Positions 1 to 9,434 are shown, counted from the first letter of the stretch. The stretch is DNA of 64,000 nucleotides from Clostridia bacterium UC5.1-1E11 (GCA_001305115.1 BCAA01000001.1:1-64000); one strand, 5' to 3'. Translations and numbers: made by a program. The notes: generated by a model not told the origin, from the sequence alone.

Positions 1-133
1 CCCGGTGGGGCGAACAACCCGCCGGGGAAATGCGGTTCGCATCCCACGCAGGCTTTTGACCTCAGCGCGCCTTCTAGGGTTCTGTTAAAAATAGAGAAGA
101 CGGCTGCGGGATGCCCTTAAAAAGTTCCTGATC

Positions 134-161
134 CCGCCGCTCTTTTAGGGGGCGGTTTTTT
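134..161 (+). terminator. Weak intrinsic terminator before tape measure gene
   Basis: A 5-bp all-GC stem (CCGCC 134-138 with GGCGG 151-155) is followed by six T. It lies between the end of whatever gene precedes the window and the tape measure gene. Positions 1-117 are open in one frame, but the translation is not recognisable, so no gene is called there. The stem is short, so this is a modest call. Confidence 0.4.
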
Positions 162-187
162 GATGCACAAATTTAGGAGGTGACGAT

Positions 188-3100
188 TTGCCGGATCGAA
201 CATTGGGAAAAGACGGTTCCGGGCTCGGCCTGGACACCCGCTTGCTGGAAACGCGTGTCGCCGATCTTGCCGACCTTTGGGACGACATGTACAGCGACGC
301 AGACAAAACGGCAAAAGAATTCAACCAGACCATGGTGGAGGGCGCTGAACAATACCGGAAAAAGCTCGTGGAGATCGCTGAACAGCTCGAACAGCAGCGC
401 AGGACCATGATCCAGCTGCAAGAGCTCGCCGGCACGCCCGCCGCAGGGGCCGATACAGCGCTGCAAGCACAGCGGGCGACCGTTCAGTTGGAGTTGGAGC
501 GCAACAAGCTCCAGGAGCTGGAAATACAATTTGACCGCACATACGACGCGATGCGTTCCTTCCTCGCACAGCAGAACAAGATTTCTTCCGCGCCGCTGCG
601 GGCGATTCAGCCGCAGCAGGCCGGCGGCGCAAAGGCGGATGCAGGGACGTCCGGCAGCAGCGCTTTGCAGAGCGGCCTGTCGGTTTTCACCGATACGCTG
701 CCGGATGCTTTCTCGAAATTGGAGGAGCTTGCCAGCCGGATCGACAAACTCCGCGAGTCCGGTTCCTCCGGCCTCAGCGCCCTCGCTTCGGGGGTGAATT
801 TGATCGGCTCCTTTGTAGCGGGGCTGAACTTGGCCGCTTCCGTGGTCGGGATGATTGCCGAGGCCTATCAAAAGATGCGCGCGGAACAGATGCTCGCCTT
901 TCAGGAGGGAATCCAGCAGGCGCAGAGCTATTCAGAAACGATCCGCACGGCAGAGGCCAATCTGGCGGTTTTACAGGATGCGGCTTCCTCTACCCAGGAG
1001 GTGCGCGCGGCCAGAGAATCCCTGGCCAACCTCATGCCCAACCTCATCGTCGGGTACGACAGCGAAGGGCGGGCCATCCTAGCAGGCAACGAGCAGCTTC
1101 GCGAACGGCTCAGCCTGATGCGCGAGGAGGAAGAATATTACCGCCAGAAGGCAGTGGACAACGGCGCGGTCTACGCAAACGACGCCGGCGCCTTGCAAAA
1201 ACAGATCCAGGACCTTGAGGCCAGCATGGCGCAGAACCGGGAATGGCTGGAATGGAGCGACGCAGCGCTGATGGACGTCAATCCAACGCTGTCGAAAACG
1301 ATGCTTGAGGAACAGCTGAAAAGCCAATCCGAAGAGCTCGCAGAGCTAAAGCACCAATACCGTGAAGTGGCCCAGGAGGCCAGGGACTATTACTACGTTG
1401 CAGTGGAAGAAGCCACCGGGATCACCGATTCCAACGGGGAGATCATCACTTCGTTCACCAACATGAGCGAACAGTACAAGACGGCTGTGCGCGAAATGCT
1501 GAAGGAGTACGACGAGCTCTTTCAAGGGACCGTCTCGGAAGACCAGATTCAAGGGATTGCCTCCGACATCAATGAGATGCTGAAGGACCCCGAACTGGTT
1601 GAACGCTACGCCGCTTCCTGGCGGAAGGCAAACGAGGAAGCCCAAAGGCAAGCGGACCTGGCGTATATCCTGACACAGCAGTACGGGCAGCAAGCCGTCT
1701 CCATGGAGACCCTTTCCGACGCCTACGCAAAGCTTTCCGGCGGGGTGGCGCTCTCCAAAGAGGAACTGCAACAATTGGCGCAGGCACTCCCCGAGGTCCA
1801 CAGCTACCTCCAACAGACCGGGGACCTGACGTTGCAGAGCGGGCAGCTTTTGATGGAAGTCCAGTATCAATCCTACGCGGACAATTTGAATGAGCTTTCC
1901 ACCGCCTACCAGACCCTCTCCTCTGGGCAGAGCCTGAACTTGAACCAGCTCGAAGAGATGCGGTCGAAATATCCGCAGATCGACGACTACCTCCAAAAGA
2001 CCAACGATCTCACCCTGCGCAACGGCGAGGTCCTTCGGGAGGCCGCCGACGCACAGAAGGAGGCGACCGTCTCCTTCCTGGAAAACAACCGGCAGCAGCT
2101 GGAATCCCAGATCGACACCACGCAGAAAAAGATCGAGATGTTGGAGTCTGAGATACAGGTTTATCAAATCGCCGCGGCCTCGGAGTACGCCTCCGTCACG
2201 ACACAGCAGCGCCAGGAACAGCGCGTAACCAACAGCCCGAAAAAGATCGCCCTCTGGCAGCAGCTTGCGCAGGAGAAAGAGCAGCTCGAAAGCACGATCG
2301 CCCTGTACGAAGAGATGAAGCGCAAGATCGAAACCATCCGGCATTCGACCTGGAACTCCACAAAGCCAGCCGCTTCCAACGTGCCGTCTTCCGTCCGGAA
2401 GGACAGCGACCTTTCGGACGAGCTGAAACAAATGGACCATCAGAAGAAGATGGATCAGCTCAATTTGCAGCAGGAGCTCGCCTGGCTAAAAGAGCTGCAA
2501 CAGAAGTACAACGATTTGGCCGACGACCGGATGAACCTCGAATACCGCATCTTCTCCGTGGAAAAGGAGATCCGGGAGGAACAGCGCCAGAGCGTCCAGG
2601 AAAAACTGGACGCGGCCTATGACGAACTGGACCAGAAGGAGAAGCTCAGCGAGGAGAGCATCCAGCTCGCCCAAGAGGAATACCGCAAGCTCGACGCACT
2701 GCGCAAGGAGTATGTGTATGCGCCCGACGCGGATTGGGACAAGGCCAGCGAAGCACAGCGCGCCTATCTGCTCACCAAGGAGCAGGATCTGGACCTGAAT
2801 GCGCGCCTGTACGAATCCCAAAAACGGCTGGCGGAAATGCAAAAAGAGGCCGCCCAGGGCATGCTGGACGACGCCTACGGCGACATCTCCCACGAAAAGG
2901 CGATGGACCGGATGACCGCCGCGCAGGAGCTGGAACTTTTGGAGACCATCCAGCGGAAGGCCGAACAGATGAGCGCGCAGATTGGGGAGTTGACCACCAG
3001 CACCCTCGCCCAGCTCACCGAGGAACAGGCCCAATATGTGCTGAACGCCGAACAGAAGTTGGAGCTGGAAGAAAAAATCCACGAAGCGCGCAAACGGGCC

Positions 3101-4159
3101 TACCAAGAGGAGTACCAAAACCTCCAAAACCGGATCGTCCTGGAGGACCTTTCCACAGAGGAACAAATCGAACACCTGGAACGCTTGCAGCGGAAATATA
3201 AGAACAACAAGGAAATCCAGATGGACTTGGAGATCGAGCTGTACAACCTCAAAAAAGAGCTCCAACAGGAGGAGATCAACGCGATCGATTCGCTGGCCGG
3301 CGCCCTGGTAGAGGCCCTGCGCAACCGCTACGAGGAACAGCGCAAAGCGGAACAGGACCGCATCCAAGAGAGCATCGGGAACTGGCAGACCTGGGAGGAC
3401 GAGACGGTCTCCGCCATTCAGGGGCAGATCGACGCGCTCGACGAGCTGGAAAAACAGGAGGAGAGCGAGGAAAAGCGCCGGGAGTACGAGCAGAAAAAGC
3501 AGGCCCTACAGCTACAGCTCGCCTATGAAAAGGACGACTACCAGCGCAAGCAGTACCAGCAGGAGCTGGCCCGCCTGGAAAAAGAGGAACAGGAACGCCT
3601 GGACCAGGAGGCCCGCGAGGCGGAGCGCGAACGGCTGGAAGAGGAGATCCAGAAGGTCCAGGAGGAATCGCAGAAGCAGCAGGACGCCCTTCAACAGGAA
3701 CTGGACAAGATCAACGAGGAATACGACAAGATGACCAGCGATTTCCAACTGCGCGCCGAGGCCGAAAAGGCCATCATGGCAAAGACGCAGAAGGAGATCA
3801 TCGAACTCATCCAGTCGTATGCGCCGGAGTACGACTTGGCGGGCCAGAGCATCGGCCAAAAGCTGGCGGAGGGCTTCAAGGACAAATTTGGCAGCGTGCT
3901 GGACTACGTGCAGGAGGTCACCGACGCGATCTCCAACTACCAGCAGATCTTGATCGACCAGGCCAACGCCGCCGCGGACAAATTCTATCAGACGCACCAA
4001 AAGCAGGCGGACCTGCCGCAGCCGCCGGCCTCCCTTTCGGCTGCGCGGGAAAAACAGGTCCAGGTGACGGTCAACTTCAACCAGCCGGTGGAGAGCCCCG
4101 TCGAGACGCGCCGCGCCATCCAATCCGTCATGAACGAGATCGCGCGGCAGATCGGATAA
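188..4159 (+). CDS. Phage tail tape measure protein
   Basis: This 1323-residue protein is the length-determining scaffold inside a siphovirus tail. A TTG start at 188 is chosen because AGGAGGTG sits 6-13 bases upstream. Almost the whole sequence is Gln/Glu/Lys/Leu-rich coiled coil. One hydrophobic stretch at about residues 195-235 (core LIGSFVAGLNLAASVVGMI) is the kind of membrane-active segment usual in tape measures. The C-terminus carries the motif VTVNFNQPVESPVETRRAI, typical of the family. It is the first gene of a rightward tail operon and is followed 13 bases later by the distal tail protein gene. The assignment is firm from length, composition and synteny, although tape measures are too divergent to place in a named phage group by eye. 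Confidence 0.9.
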   Translation: MPDRTLGKDGSGLGLDTRLLETRVADLADLWDDMYSDADKTAKEFNQTMVEGAEQYRKKLVEIAEQLEQQRRTMIQLQELAGTPAAGADTALQAQRATVQLELERNKLQELEIQFDRTYDAMRSFLAQQNKISSAPLRAIQPQQAGGAKADAGTSGSSALQSGLSVFTDTLPDAFSKLEELASRIDKLRESGSSGLSALASGVNLIGSFVAGLNLAASVVGMIAEAYQKMRAEQMLAFQEGIQQAQSYSETIRTAEANLAVLQDAASSTQEVRAARESLANLMPNLIVGYDSEGRAILAGNEQLRERLSLMREEEEYYRQKAVDNGAVYANDAGALQKQIQDLEASMAQNREWLEWSDAALMDVNPTLSKTMLEEQLKSQSEELAELKHQYREVAQEARDYYYVAVEEATGITDSNGEIITSFTNMSEQYKTAVREMLKEYDELFQGTVSEDQIQGIASDINEMLKDPELVERYAASWRKANEEAQRQADLAYILTQQYGQQAVSMETLSDAYAKLSGGVALSKEELQQLAQALPEVHSYLQQTGDLTLQSGQLLMEVQYQSYADNLNELSTAYQTLSSGQSLNLNQLEEMRSKYPQIDDYLQKTNDLTLRNGEVLREAADAQKEATVSFLENNRQQLESQIDTTQKKIEMLESEIQVYQIAAASEYASVTTQQRQEQRVTNSPKKIALWQQLAQEKEQLESTIALYEEMKRKIETIRHSTWNSTKPAASNVPSSVRKDSDLSDELKQMDHQKKMDQLNLQQELAWLKELQQKYNDLADDRMNLEYRIFSVEKEIREEQRQSVQEKLDAAYDELDQKEKLSEESIQLAQEEYRKLDALRKEYVYAPDADWDKASEAQRAYLLTKEQDLDLNARLYESQKRLAEMQKEAAQGMLDDAYGDISHEKAMDRMTAAQELELLETIQRKAEQMSAQIGELTTSTLAQLTEEQAQYVLNAEQKLELEEKIHEARKRAYQEEYQNLQNRIVLEDLSTEEQIEHLERLQRKYKNNKEIQMDLEIELYNLKKELQQEEINAIDSLAGALVEALRNRYEEQRKAEQDRIQESIGNWQTWEDETVSAIQGQIDALDELEKQEESEEKRREYEQKKQALQLQLAYEKDDYQRKQYQQELARLEKEEQERLDQEAREAERERLEEEIQKVQEESQKQQDALQQELDKINEEYDKMTSDFQLRAEAEKAIMAKTQKEIIELIQSYAPEYDLAGQSIGQKLAEGFKDKFGSVLDYVQEVTDAISNYQQILIDQANAAADKFYQTHQKQADLPQPPASLSAAREKQVQVTVNFNQPVESPVETRRAIQSVMNEIARQIG

Positions 4160-4172
4160 GGAGGATGAAAAC

Positions 4173-5048
4173 ATGCAGAGAATGGTATATGTGCCGCCGG
4201 GCGGCAATGTGGAACTTCCGGAAACCTGTGTGGAGTTCTCCCTTGCGCCGCCGTACATCATCGGCAGCGTGACGGGAACCGGCGGCCCGGAGACCACCGT
4301 GATCTCCTCCAGCGTCCCCGGGGTGGACGGCGTATTCGTCCACGGCATCCGCACGGAGAGCCGGGAGGTCACCTGCTTCATCCACGTCGATGGCGAGGAC
4401 CGCAAGGATATGTACCGCAAGCGGTTCGAACTCATCAAGAAACTGACCCCCGGGCAGGAGCCGGGCCTGCTCTACTACTTCAACGATTATACGGTCAAAC
4501 GCATCGCGGCGTTTCCGCAGTCCTCCCCGAGCTTTACGGAACGCATTCAGAATTACAACCGGGCCGAACTGCGCTTCCTGTGCCCGTCGCCCTACTGGGA
4601 GGACACCGTCGCCCAGAGCGGGTATATGGCCTACATCGACGGGGGATTCCGGTTCCCGTTTCAGTTCAAGCCGTCCATCTCCTTCGCGGCCCTGCGCAAC
4701 CGCACCAGCCTGACCAACGCGGGTTCTGTGGCCGCCCCGGTGGAGATCACCATTCGGGGGCCGGCGACCAATCCCGCCGTGGTCAACGAGACCACCGGAG
4801 AGCGCTTCCAGGTCCGGCGGGACCTCGCGGAAGGGGAAACCCTACAGATCCGCACCAAGCGCGGCGAAAAGAGCGTCAAGCTCTTCCGCGCGGGGCAGGA
4901 GCCGGAGGATGCATTCCAATACATCGACCTGCGCTCCACATTCTTTCAGCTGGTCCCCGGCGTCAATGCACTGCGGTATGAAAGCGACAACGAGACGGAA
5001 CACGCCCGCGTGACGGTGCGGTTCCGCGAATGGTATGCGGGGGTGTGA
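4173..5048 (+). CDS. Phage distal tail protein (Dit-like, siphovirus tail component)
   Basis: This 291-residue protein matches the siphovirus distal tail (Dit / phage tail family) pattern. The N-terminal half forms the ring at the tail tip; seen motifs include TVISSSVPGVDGVFVHGIR and, further on, RKDMYRKRFELIKKLTPG and LLYYFNDYTVKRI, which recur in Gram-positive phage Dit proteins. The C-terminal half has the expected beta-rich galectin-like character (VEITIRGPATNPAVVNETTG). The ATG at 4173 is preceded by AAGGAGG at good spacing. It sits between the tape measure and the Gp37/Tal-like gene, the usual place for Dit, and its stop lies just before the next start. Confidence 0.87.
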   Translation: MQRMVYVPPGGNVELPETCVEFSLAPPYIIGSVTGTGGPETTVISSSVPGVDGVFVHGIRTESREVTCFIHVDGEDRKDMYRKRFELIKKLTPGQEPGLLYYFNDYTVKRIAAFPQSSPSFTERIQNYNRAELRFLCPSPYWEDTVAQSGYMAYIDGGFRFPFQFKPSISFAALRNRTSLTNAGSVAAPVEITIRGPATNPAVVNETTGERFQVRRDLAEGETLQIRTKRGEKSVKLFRAGQEPEDAFQYIDLRSTFFQLVPGVNALRYESDNETEHARVTVRFREWYAGV

Positions 5049-5050
5049 CG

Positions 5051-6205
5051 ATGCAGATACCGAGCATTCGGGTCCTTTCACCCGCCTTGGAGCTTCTGGG
5101 GGAGTTCGACGCGTACACCTCCCTGCAGTTCAGCCGGCTCTGGCAGGGGGTGGGGGACTTCGAGTTTCATCTGTTCGGCGAGCTGGATGAGCGCGTGCTC
5201 GCCCAGGGCAACCTGGTCCTGTTGGACGCCGACGGGACGCGGGCCGGCATCATCCGCTCGGTGGAACAGGACGACGGCGAGGGCGGCGTGACCGTGACGG
5301 TGCGCGGCCAGACTTTGAACGGGCTGGCCGGCCAGCGCACAACGCTGCCGCTGGAGGGCGAGGCGAACGGCGGATATGACGTTGTGCCCGCCCTGGAATC
5401 CGCCGGGCAGACGCCGGACCCCGTTCCGGCGGAGACGATCCTCAAGACGTACGCGGGCCGGCACCTGGCCAACCCGTTGGACCCCAAGCGGAAGATCCCC
5501 CTGCTGGTTCTTGCGCCCGACCAGGGGCGCGGTATGGAGACCGTTTGGATGAGCCGGTTTGAACCGCTCGACGAGGTTTTGCAAGCGGTGGGCGAATACA
5601 CGGACATGGGATGGGGCATCCACCTGGACCCCGACGGGGGAAATCTGGTCTTTGACGTACTCCCCGGGGTGGATCGCACAGACCAGCAGTCCGAGAACAG
5701 CGCGGTGGTGTTCGCCCTGGAATTTGAGAGCGTCGAATCGCTAAAATACCTGCGCGATGTTTCGGGGCACCGGAACCTCGCCTATGCGGGCGGTGCCGGA
5801 GAGGGCGCGGACCGCACGGTGCTCAAGGTGACAAACAACGCCGAAGAGCCGGAGGGCCTCGAACGCTTTGAGACCTTCATCGACTGCGGAACCCTGGAGA
5901 TTGTCGGAAGCGATACCGCGATGAGCCTGGAGGAGGAGGGAAAGCACAAGCTGCTGGACTATCCCCGGACCGAGAGCCTCACCGCAACTCTGCCGCAGGG
6001 GGGCTCGTTCCAATACCGCCGGCACTGGGACCTGGGAGACCTGGTGACGGTGCTGGACCGCAACCTCGGCGTAGCTGCCGACATGCGCATCGCACAGGTG
6101 ACCGAACGCTATGAGGCGGGAAGCTACGGCGTGGACATCACTTTCGGCGAGGCGCCGAAACATCTGGGGCGCGTCATCCGAAGCCTCAAAAATACAGTGA
6201 GATAG
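5051..6205 (+). CDS. Siphovirus ReqiPepy6 Gp37-like / tail-associated protein
   Basis: About 384 residues. The sequence resembles the Gp37-like family (Pfam Siphovirus_ReqiPepy6_gp37), which takes the place of Tal, the tail hub protein below Dit. Seen features are an N-terminal LQFSRLWQGVGDFEFHL, the central YTDMGWGIHLDPDGGNLVFDV, and a C-terminal RHWDLGDLVTVLDRNLGV followed by a beta strand pair, all usual for this hub fold. I place the start at ATG 5051 (MQIPSIRV), two bases after the Dit stop; an upstream ATG at 5030 would overlap Dit and has no better ribosome site. The position after Dit and before the tail fibre supports the assignment. No peptidoglycan hydrolase domain is visible at its C-terminus. 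Confidence 0.8.
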   Translation: MQIPSIRVLSPALELLGEFDAYTSLQFSRLWQGVGDFEFHLFGELDERVLAQGNLVLLDADGTRAGIIRSVEQDDGEGGVTVTVRGQTLNGLAGQRTTLPLEGEANGGYDVVPALESAGQTPDPVPAETILKTYAGRHLANPLDPKRKIPLLVLAPDQGRGMETVWMSRFEPLDEVLQAVGEYTDMGWGIHLDPDGGNLVFDVLPGVDRTDQQSENSAVVFALEFESVESLKYLRDVSGHRNLAYAGGAGEGADRTVLKVTNNAEEPEGLERFETFIDCGTLEIVGSDTAMSLEEEGKHKLLDYPRTESLTATLPQGGSFQYRRHWDLGDLVTVLDRNLGVAADMRIAQVTERYEAGSYGVDITFGEAPKHLGRVIRSLKNTVR

Positions 6206-6216
6206 GAGGAATCCCA

Positions 6217-7233
6217 TTGGCAGAAAAATCGTTATTTTTTGACTCCACGGAAAACGACGAACGGCTCTACTCCTCTGCGGATTTTGCGCAGTTCATGAAG
6301 CTGTTCTACTCCACCGGCGTGGTTCAGGGCGGCGACCGCCTGAAGGTCACCAAAAACACGGAAAAGCTGGCGGTGTCCGTCCTGCCGGGCGAAGCGGTTG
6401 TGGACGGCCGCCCCTACTGGCTGACCGAACAGGCCAAGGAGTTGGCCGTCCCCGCGGCGAGCACGTCGTTCGCGCGCATCGACCGGGTGGTGCTCCGCCT
6501 GGACCTGAGCACGGAGGTCCGCTCGATCACGGCGCAGATTTTGCAGGGCGAAGCCACCGCTTCGCCGCAGCCGCCAAAGCTGCTTCGAAACAACAACTAT
6601 TACGACATCTCCCTCGCACAGCTGTACATCCCGGCCAACGCCCTACAGGTCGAGACCGTGACGGATGAGCGCTACGATGCGGAACTCTGCGGCATCTGCC
6701 AGGGGCTCTACACCCTGGACATGAGCGACTTCGAGGACCTGAACCAATTCCTCGGCCCCTTTACCGAGCACATCGAGGACGGGGACATCCACGTGACGAA
6801 GAAGGAAAAAGAGGCGTGGAATGGAAAGGCGGAGAAGAGCGACCATCAAATGCGGACATTTGTCCGCTTGGAACAAATAGGGCTAACAACAGGCAGCGAA
6901 ACAATCGCAGATATAGCAGAGGCATTAAACGAGAGAACAAAACTGATTTTAAGAGTAGATGATCGTAATGCATCTATATATCCGAATCAATATGGTTTTT
7001 TGGAGGTTACTAAAATTGATCTCTTACGAGTAAAGTTTACATATGTGCCAAAAAATCAAGGTGAAAAATCGGTAGTGGAATACATTGGTCATGCCTACAA
7101 CGAAGATAGCGTTTGGCATTGGTCGGGCTGGTCTGCGGATGCACCCAGTGTCAACGGCTTTACATTTGCGGTAGCCGATAAGAAACCAACCAGCGCACCG
7201 GCAGGACGTATTACATTCGTATATGAGGCATAA
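6217..7233 (+). CDS. Tail fibre / baseplate upper protein with variable C-terminus
   Basis: This 338-residue protein uses a TTG start at 6217, with AGGAGGA at 6204-6210. The first 215 or so residues (for example GDRLKVTKNTEKLAVSVLPG, then EDGDIHVTKKEKEAWNGKAE) follow a pattern seen in the trunk of Firmicutes phage tail fibres. The remaining 120 residues contain a Trp-rich WHWSGWSAD region and are probably a receptor-binding tip. Base composition changes abruptly near position 6845, from GC-rich to AT-rich, inside the reading frame. That suggests the tip was exchanged by recombination with another phage. The host receptor cannot be named. The gene is followed by three more proteins that continue the AT-rich patch. 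Confidence 0.72.
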   Translation: MAEKSLFFDSTENDERLYSSADFAQFMKLFYSTGVVQGGDRLKVTKNTEKLAVSVLPGEAVVDGRPYWLTEQAKELAVPAASTSFARIDRVVLRLDLSTEVRSITAQILQGEATASPQPPKLLRNNNYYDISLAQLYIPANALQVETVTDERYDAELCGICQGLYTLDMSDFEDLNQFLGPFTEHIEDGDIHVTKKEKEAWNGKAEKSDHQMRTFVRLEQIGLTTGSETIADIAEALNERTKLILRVDDRNASIYPNQYGFLEVTKIDLLRVKFTYVPKNQGEKSVVEYIGHAYNEDSVWHWSGWSADAPSVNGFTFAVADKKPTSAPAGRITFVYEA

Positions 7234-7245
7234 GGGGGATGACGG

Positions 7246-7827
7246 ATGCCGATTTATGTTCCGGACAGCAGCAATGTGGAGCGTGAAGTGTACAATATCT
7301 ACCAGACCGACGAAAGTAATGTTCAACGAGAAATCAGAGAGGTTTGGCAGACAGATAAAAGTGAAGTCAACCGGTTAGTGTTTCGCAATAGAATCAACTG
7401 GATTGAAATTAAGTCCAGCAATGGATATGGAGACCGCGGAGATGTTCAGATTGTTAATCCTGCATCTGAATCTACGCCGACTATCCTCAAAGTTGGATAT
7501 TCGAAAAACCAAAATCCTGATTATCTATACTATAAGGCAATGATATGTGCAACAAATTTACGAATTAAGGCAGGAGATGAAATCAAACTTCGCTTTAAGC
7601 TGAGAAAAACCGGGATCAACGTTTATAGACTATGGGGTGGAAATTTATTATTTTTGAGTATCGGACGAACGGAATATCCTGATCCTAATGTACGATCAAT
7701 AACTCGTACAGCAAACAAGGATATTGATGGAGATTACATTTTTAGCTGGGATGCAGAAACACAAAGCTATGGGGAGGCCCAAATTGATATATGCGACATT
7801 ATTTTGAATGGTAAAAAAGTTCTATAA
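7246..7827 (+). CDS. Phage tail-end protein of unknown function, N-terminal repeats
   Basis: This 193-residue protein is not a family I recognise. Its N-terminus contains two and a half copies of a repeat of about 15 residues (NVEREVYNIYQTDES, then NVQREIREVWQTDKS, then EVNRLVF), suggesting a short oligomerising stalk. The rest is beta-rich with many aromatic residues (YLYYKAMICATNL, FSWDAETQSYGEAQ), as in receptor-binding or adhesin domains. It lies 12 bases after the tail fibre gene and shares its AT-rich composition, so it probably moved together with the fibre tip. A role at the tail tip is inferred from position only. Confidence 0.6.
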   Translation: MPIYVPDSSNVEREVYNIYQTDESNVQREIREVWQTDKSEVNRLVFRNRINWIEIKSSNGYGDRGDVQIVNPASESTPTILKVGYSKNQNPDYLYYKAMICATNLRIKAGDEIKLRFKLRKTGINVYRLWGGNLLFLSIGRTEYPDPNVRSITRTANKDIDGDYIFSWDAETQSYGEAQIDICDIILNGKKVL

Positions 7828-7842
7828 AAGGGGCGTAGTAAA

Positions 7843-8199
7843 ATGACACTCAAATTTGCAAACGGTACGACACTTTCCCTAATTGGCGCGCAGGGAACGG
7901 AAGAATATATTGACGGGCAGCGTTGTAAGGCTATCCGCTTTTGCTTTGATGCGGAAACCTACCAAGACCCCCAACTGCGCGAGAGCTTTTGTAACACCGA
8001 AAAGACACAGACGATGACCATTGATGATGGTTCTCCCATTGAAGGATATACGGCCTTGGTGAGAACCGTATATGAGGGCGGCCAGATCAAAGTGACTATG
8101 GCGAAAAACGTGGATACACAAATTATAGAGTTGCAGGAGCAAGTTGCAGCACAACAGAAAGCAATTTCTATTTTGATGGGAGGTACATACAATGGCTGA
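7843..8199 (+). CDS. Small conserved-looking phage tail protein, unknown function
   Basis: This 118-residue protein has an N-terminal beta-rich part beginning TLKFANGTTLSLIG and a C-terminal heptad segment (IIELQEQVAAQQKAISILMG) that could form a short coiled coil. Proteins of this size and layout are common between the fibre and holin genes of clostridial phages, but I cannot give a function. The ribosome site is AAAGGGGCG upstream of ATG 7843. Its last codons overlap the start of the next gene by 8 bases, pointing to translational coupling. The AT-rich patch that begins in the tail fibre ends within or just after this gene. Confidence 0.62.
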   Translation: MTLKFANGTTLSLIGAQGTEEYIDGQRCKAIRFCFDAETYQDPQLRESFCNTEKTQTMTIDDGSPIEGYTALVRTVYEGGQIKVTMAKNVDTQIIELQEQVAAQQKAISILMGGTYNG

Positions 8200-8626
8200 A
8201 TTTGATAGAAATAAACTGATTGCCGAAGCAAAAGCCAAGCGGGCGCAGATCGAAGCAGCGGCGGCGGCCTTGTCCGATGAGCAGGCATATGAACGCGCGT
8301 GGATGTTCCCCCTTTGGGATGGCGGGGGCCATGCGTATGCAGAGGGAGAGCGCGTGCAGTACGGCGGCGTGTTGTATCGCTGCTTGACCGGGCACACGTC
8401 GCAGGACAGTTGGAGGCCGGATACTGCGCCCTCGCTTTGGGTAAGGGTGGATGACCCCGCGGTGGAATGGCCGGAATGGAGACAGCCTGCCGGAAGCACG
8501 GACGCCTATTCCAAGGGCGCAAAGGTCAGCCACAACGGAAAGCATTGGGTCAGCGACGTGGAGGCGAATGTTTGGGAACCGGGCGTCTCCGGCTGGACCG
8601 AGGTCCCGGACGGGGCAAATCTATAG
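8192..8626 (+). CDS. Phage carbohydrate-binding protein (CBM5/12-like)
   Basis: This 144-residue protein has an N-terminal helix and then two tandem Trp-rich modules typical of the chitinase-type carbohydrate-binding fold (CBM5/12). The first has YAEGERVQYGGVLYRCLTGH, and the second has YSKGAKVSHNGKHWVSDVEA and WEPGVSGWTEV. Paired aromatic residues of this kind contact sugars, so the protein probably helps the tail bind cell-wall glycans. GGGAGG precedes ATG 8192 and the start overlaps the previous gene. It is the last gene before a GC-rich gap and the holin. The domain call is fairly secure; the exact ligand is unknown. Confidence 0.78.
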   Translation: MAEFDRNKLIAEAKAKRAQIEAAAAALSDEQAYERAWMFPLWDGGGHAYAEGERVQYGGVLYRCLTGHTSQDSWRPDTAPSLWVRVDDPAVEWPEWRQPAGSTDAYSKGAKVSHNGKHWVSDVEANVWEPGVSGWTEVPDGANL

Positions 8627-9134
8627 GGATGGAATGCACAGCGCTCTTAACGGCCCGGCATAAGGCTGTGGCGGGAGGAGGGGAGTGTGCCGGAGAAACG
8701 GAGCGGTTTCAATTCCCTCTCCTTTCAGAGGCAATGGCGGGAATCCGCCGTGGAAGGCGTCCCGGTCCCCGGCTTTGGGCCAACGGAAAAAGGGCGGGAA
8801 TGCCCGCATGGGCCGCAGGTGCTCTCCACCCGAAGCGGAGGACTGCCTGGATTCGGAGACGAGCATCGGAATCCAGGCGATGGACCGGGCCAAACCCGCC
8901 CGCCGTCGCCGGGACCGGCCGGAAAGCATGCGCCGCTTTGCGGCCGCCATGGCCGCAGAATCGAAAACGCCCCGGTGTACAAACGGACCTCCGGAAAATC
9001 CGGCGAAAGGTGACGGAATGGGCCGCCCGTTCCAACCTATGTCGGGAGACGCTGTTCGCCGAAGGGCCCGGAGCGCCCGCCGCGGGCCCAGTGGGGGCGG
9101 CGACAGCCGCCCGGTTTTGATGGGAGGAAACTTG
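8627..9134. other. Gap of about 500 bases with one strong hairpin, no supported gene
   Basis: Several frames are open here because the stretch is very GC-rich, but none gives a protein-like sequence or a good ribosome site. A perfect 10-bp inverted repeat lies at 8845-8854 and 8869-8878 (GCCTGGATTC / GAATCCAGGC) with a 14-base loop. The hairpin is not followed by T and is not an obvious terminator. The gap separates the tail genes from the holin gene, where an endolysin gene is often found; none is seen. Confidence 0.5.
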
Positions 9135-9434
9135 ATGGACTTGAATCAATTTTGGAGCTGGGAGAGCCTGGCGACCTTTGCAGGGGCGACGGCCTGTACC
9201 GGGCTGTGCACCCAACTGCTCAAACGCTCCTTTGGAAAGCTTCCGACACAGTGGCTTTCCTACATCCTGGCGGCGCTGTTGCTGACCGTCACAACCGCAG
9301 CCACGGGCGGATGGACCCAGCCCTGGACCGTCTGGGCGCTGGTGCCGCTCAACGCCGTCCTGGTGAGTCTGGCGAGCAACGGCGCATTTCAAGCGGTAAC
9401 CCGCGTGCAGAGCCGCGGGCCTACGGAGGGATGA
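9135..9434 (+). CDS. Holin-like small membrane protein
   Basis: This 99-residue protein has two clear hydrophobic segments: ESLATFAGATACTGLCTQLL near the N-terminus and SYILAALLLTVTTAATGG with a third weaker one, WALVPLNAVLVSLASNGAF. Size, topology and position after the tail genes match phage holins, which open the membrane at lysis. The start at ATG 9135 is selected because GGGAGGAAA lies just upstream; the frame is open further back, but that extension is non-protein-like. No endolysin gene follows. The next gene starts two bases after its stop, so the two are co-transcribed. Confidence 0.7.
   Translation: MDLNQFWSWESLATFAGATACTGLCTQLLKRSFGKLPTQWLSYILAALLLTVTTAATGGWTQPWTVWALVPLNAVLVSLASNGAFQAVTRVQSRGPTEG

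Noticed and set aside
1-117. Possible C-terminal end of a tail assembly chaperone
   Set aside because: Frame 1 is open, but the translation is not recognisable and no slippery sequence of standard form is seen.
145-4438. Long open frames opposite the tape measure gene on the minus strand
   Set aside because: They mirror the coiled-coil codon bias of the real gene, have low-complexity Leu/Val-rich products and no ribosome sites.
8685-9134. N-terminal extension of the holin frame
   Set aside because: The extension is Pro/Arg/Gly-rich and non-protein-like; the ATG at 9135 has a strong ribosome site.
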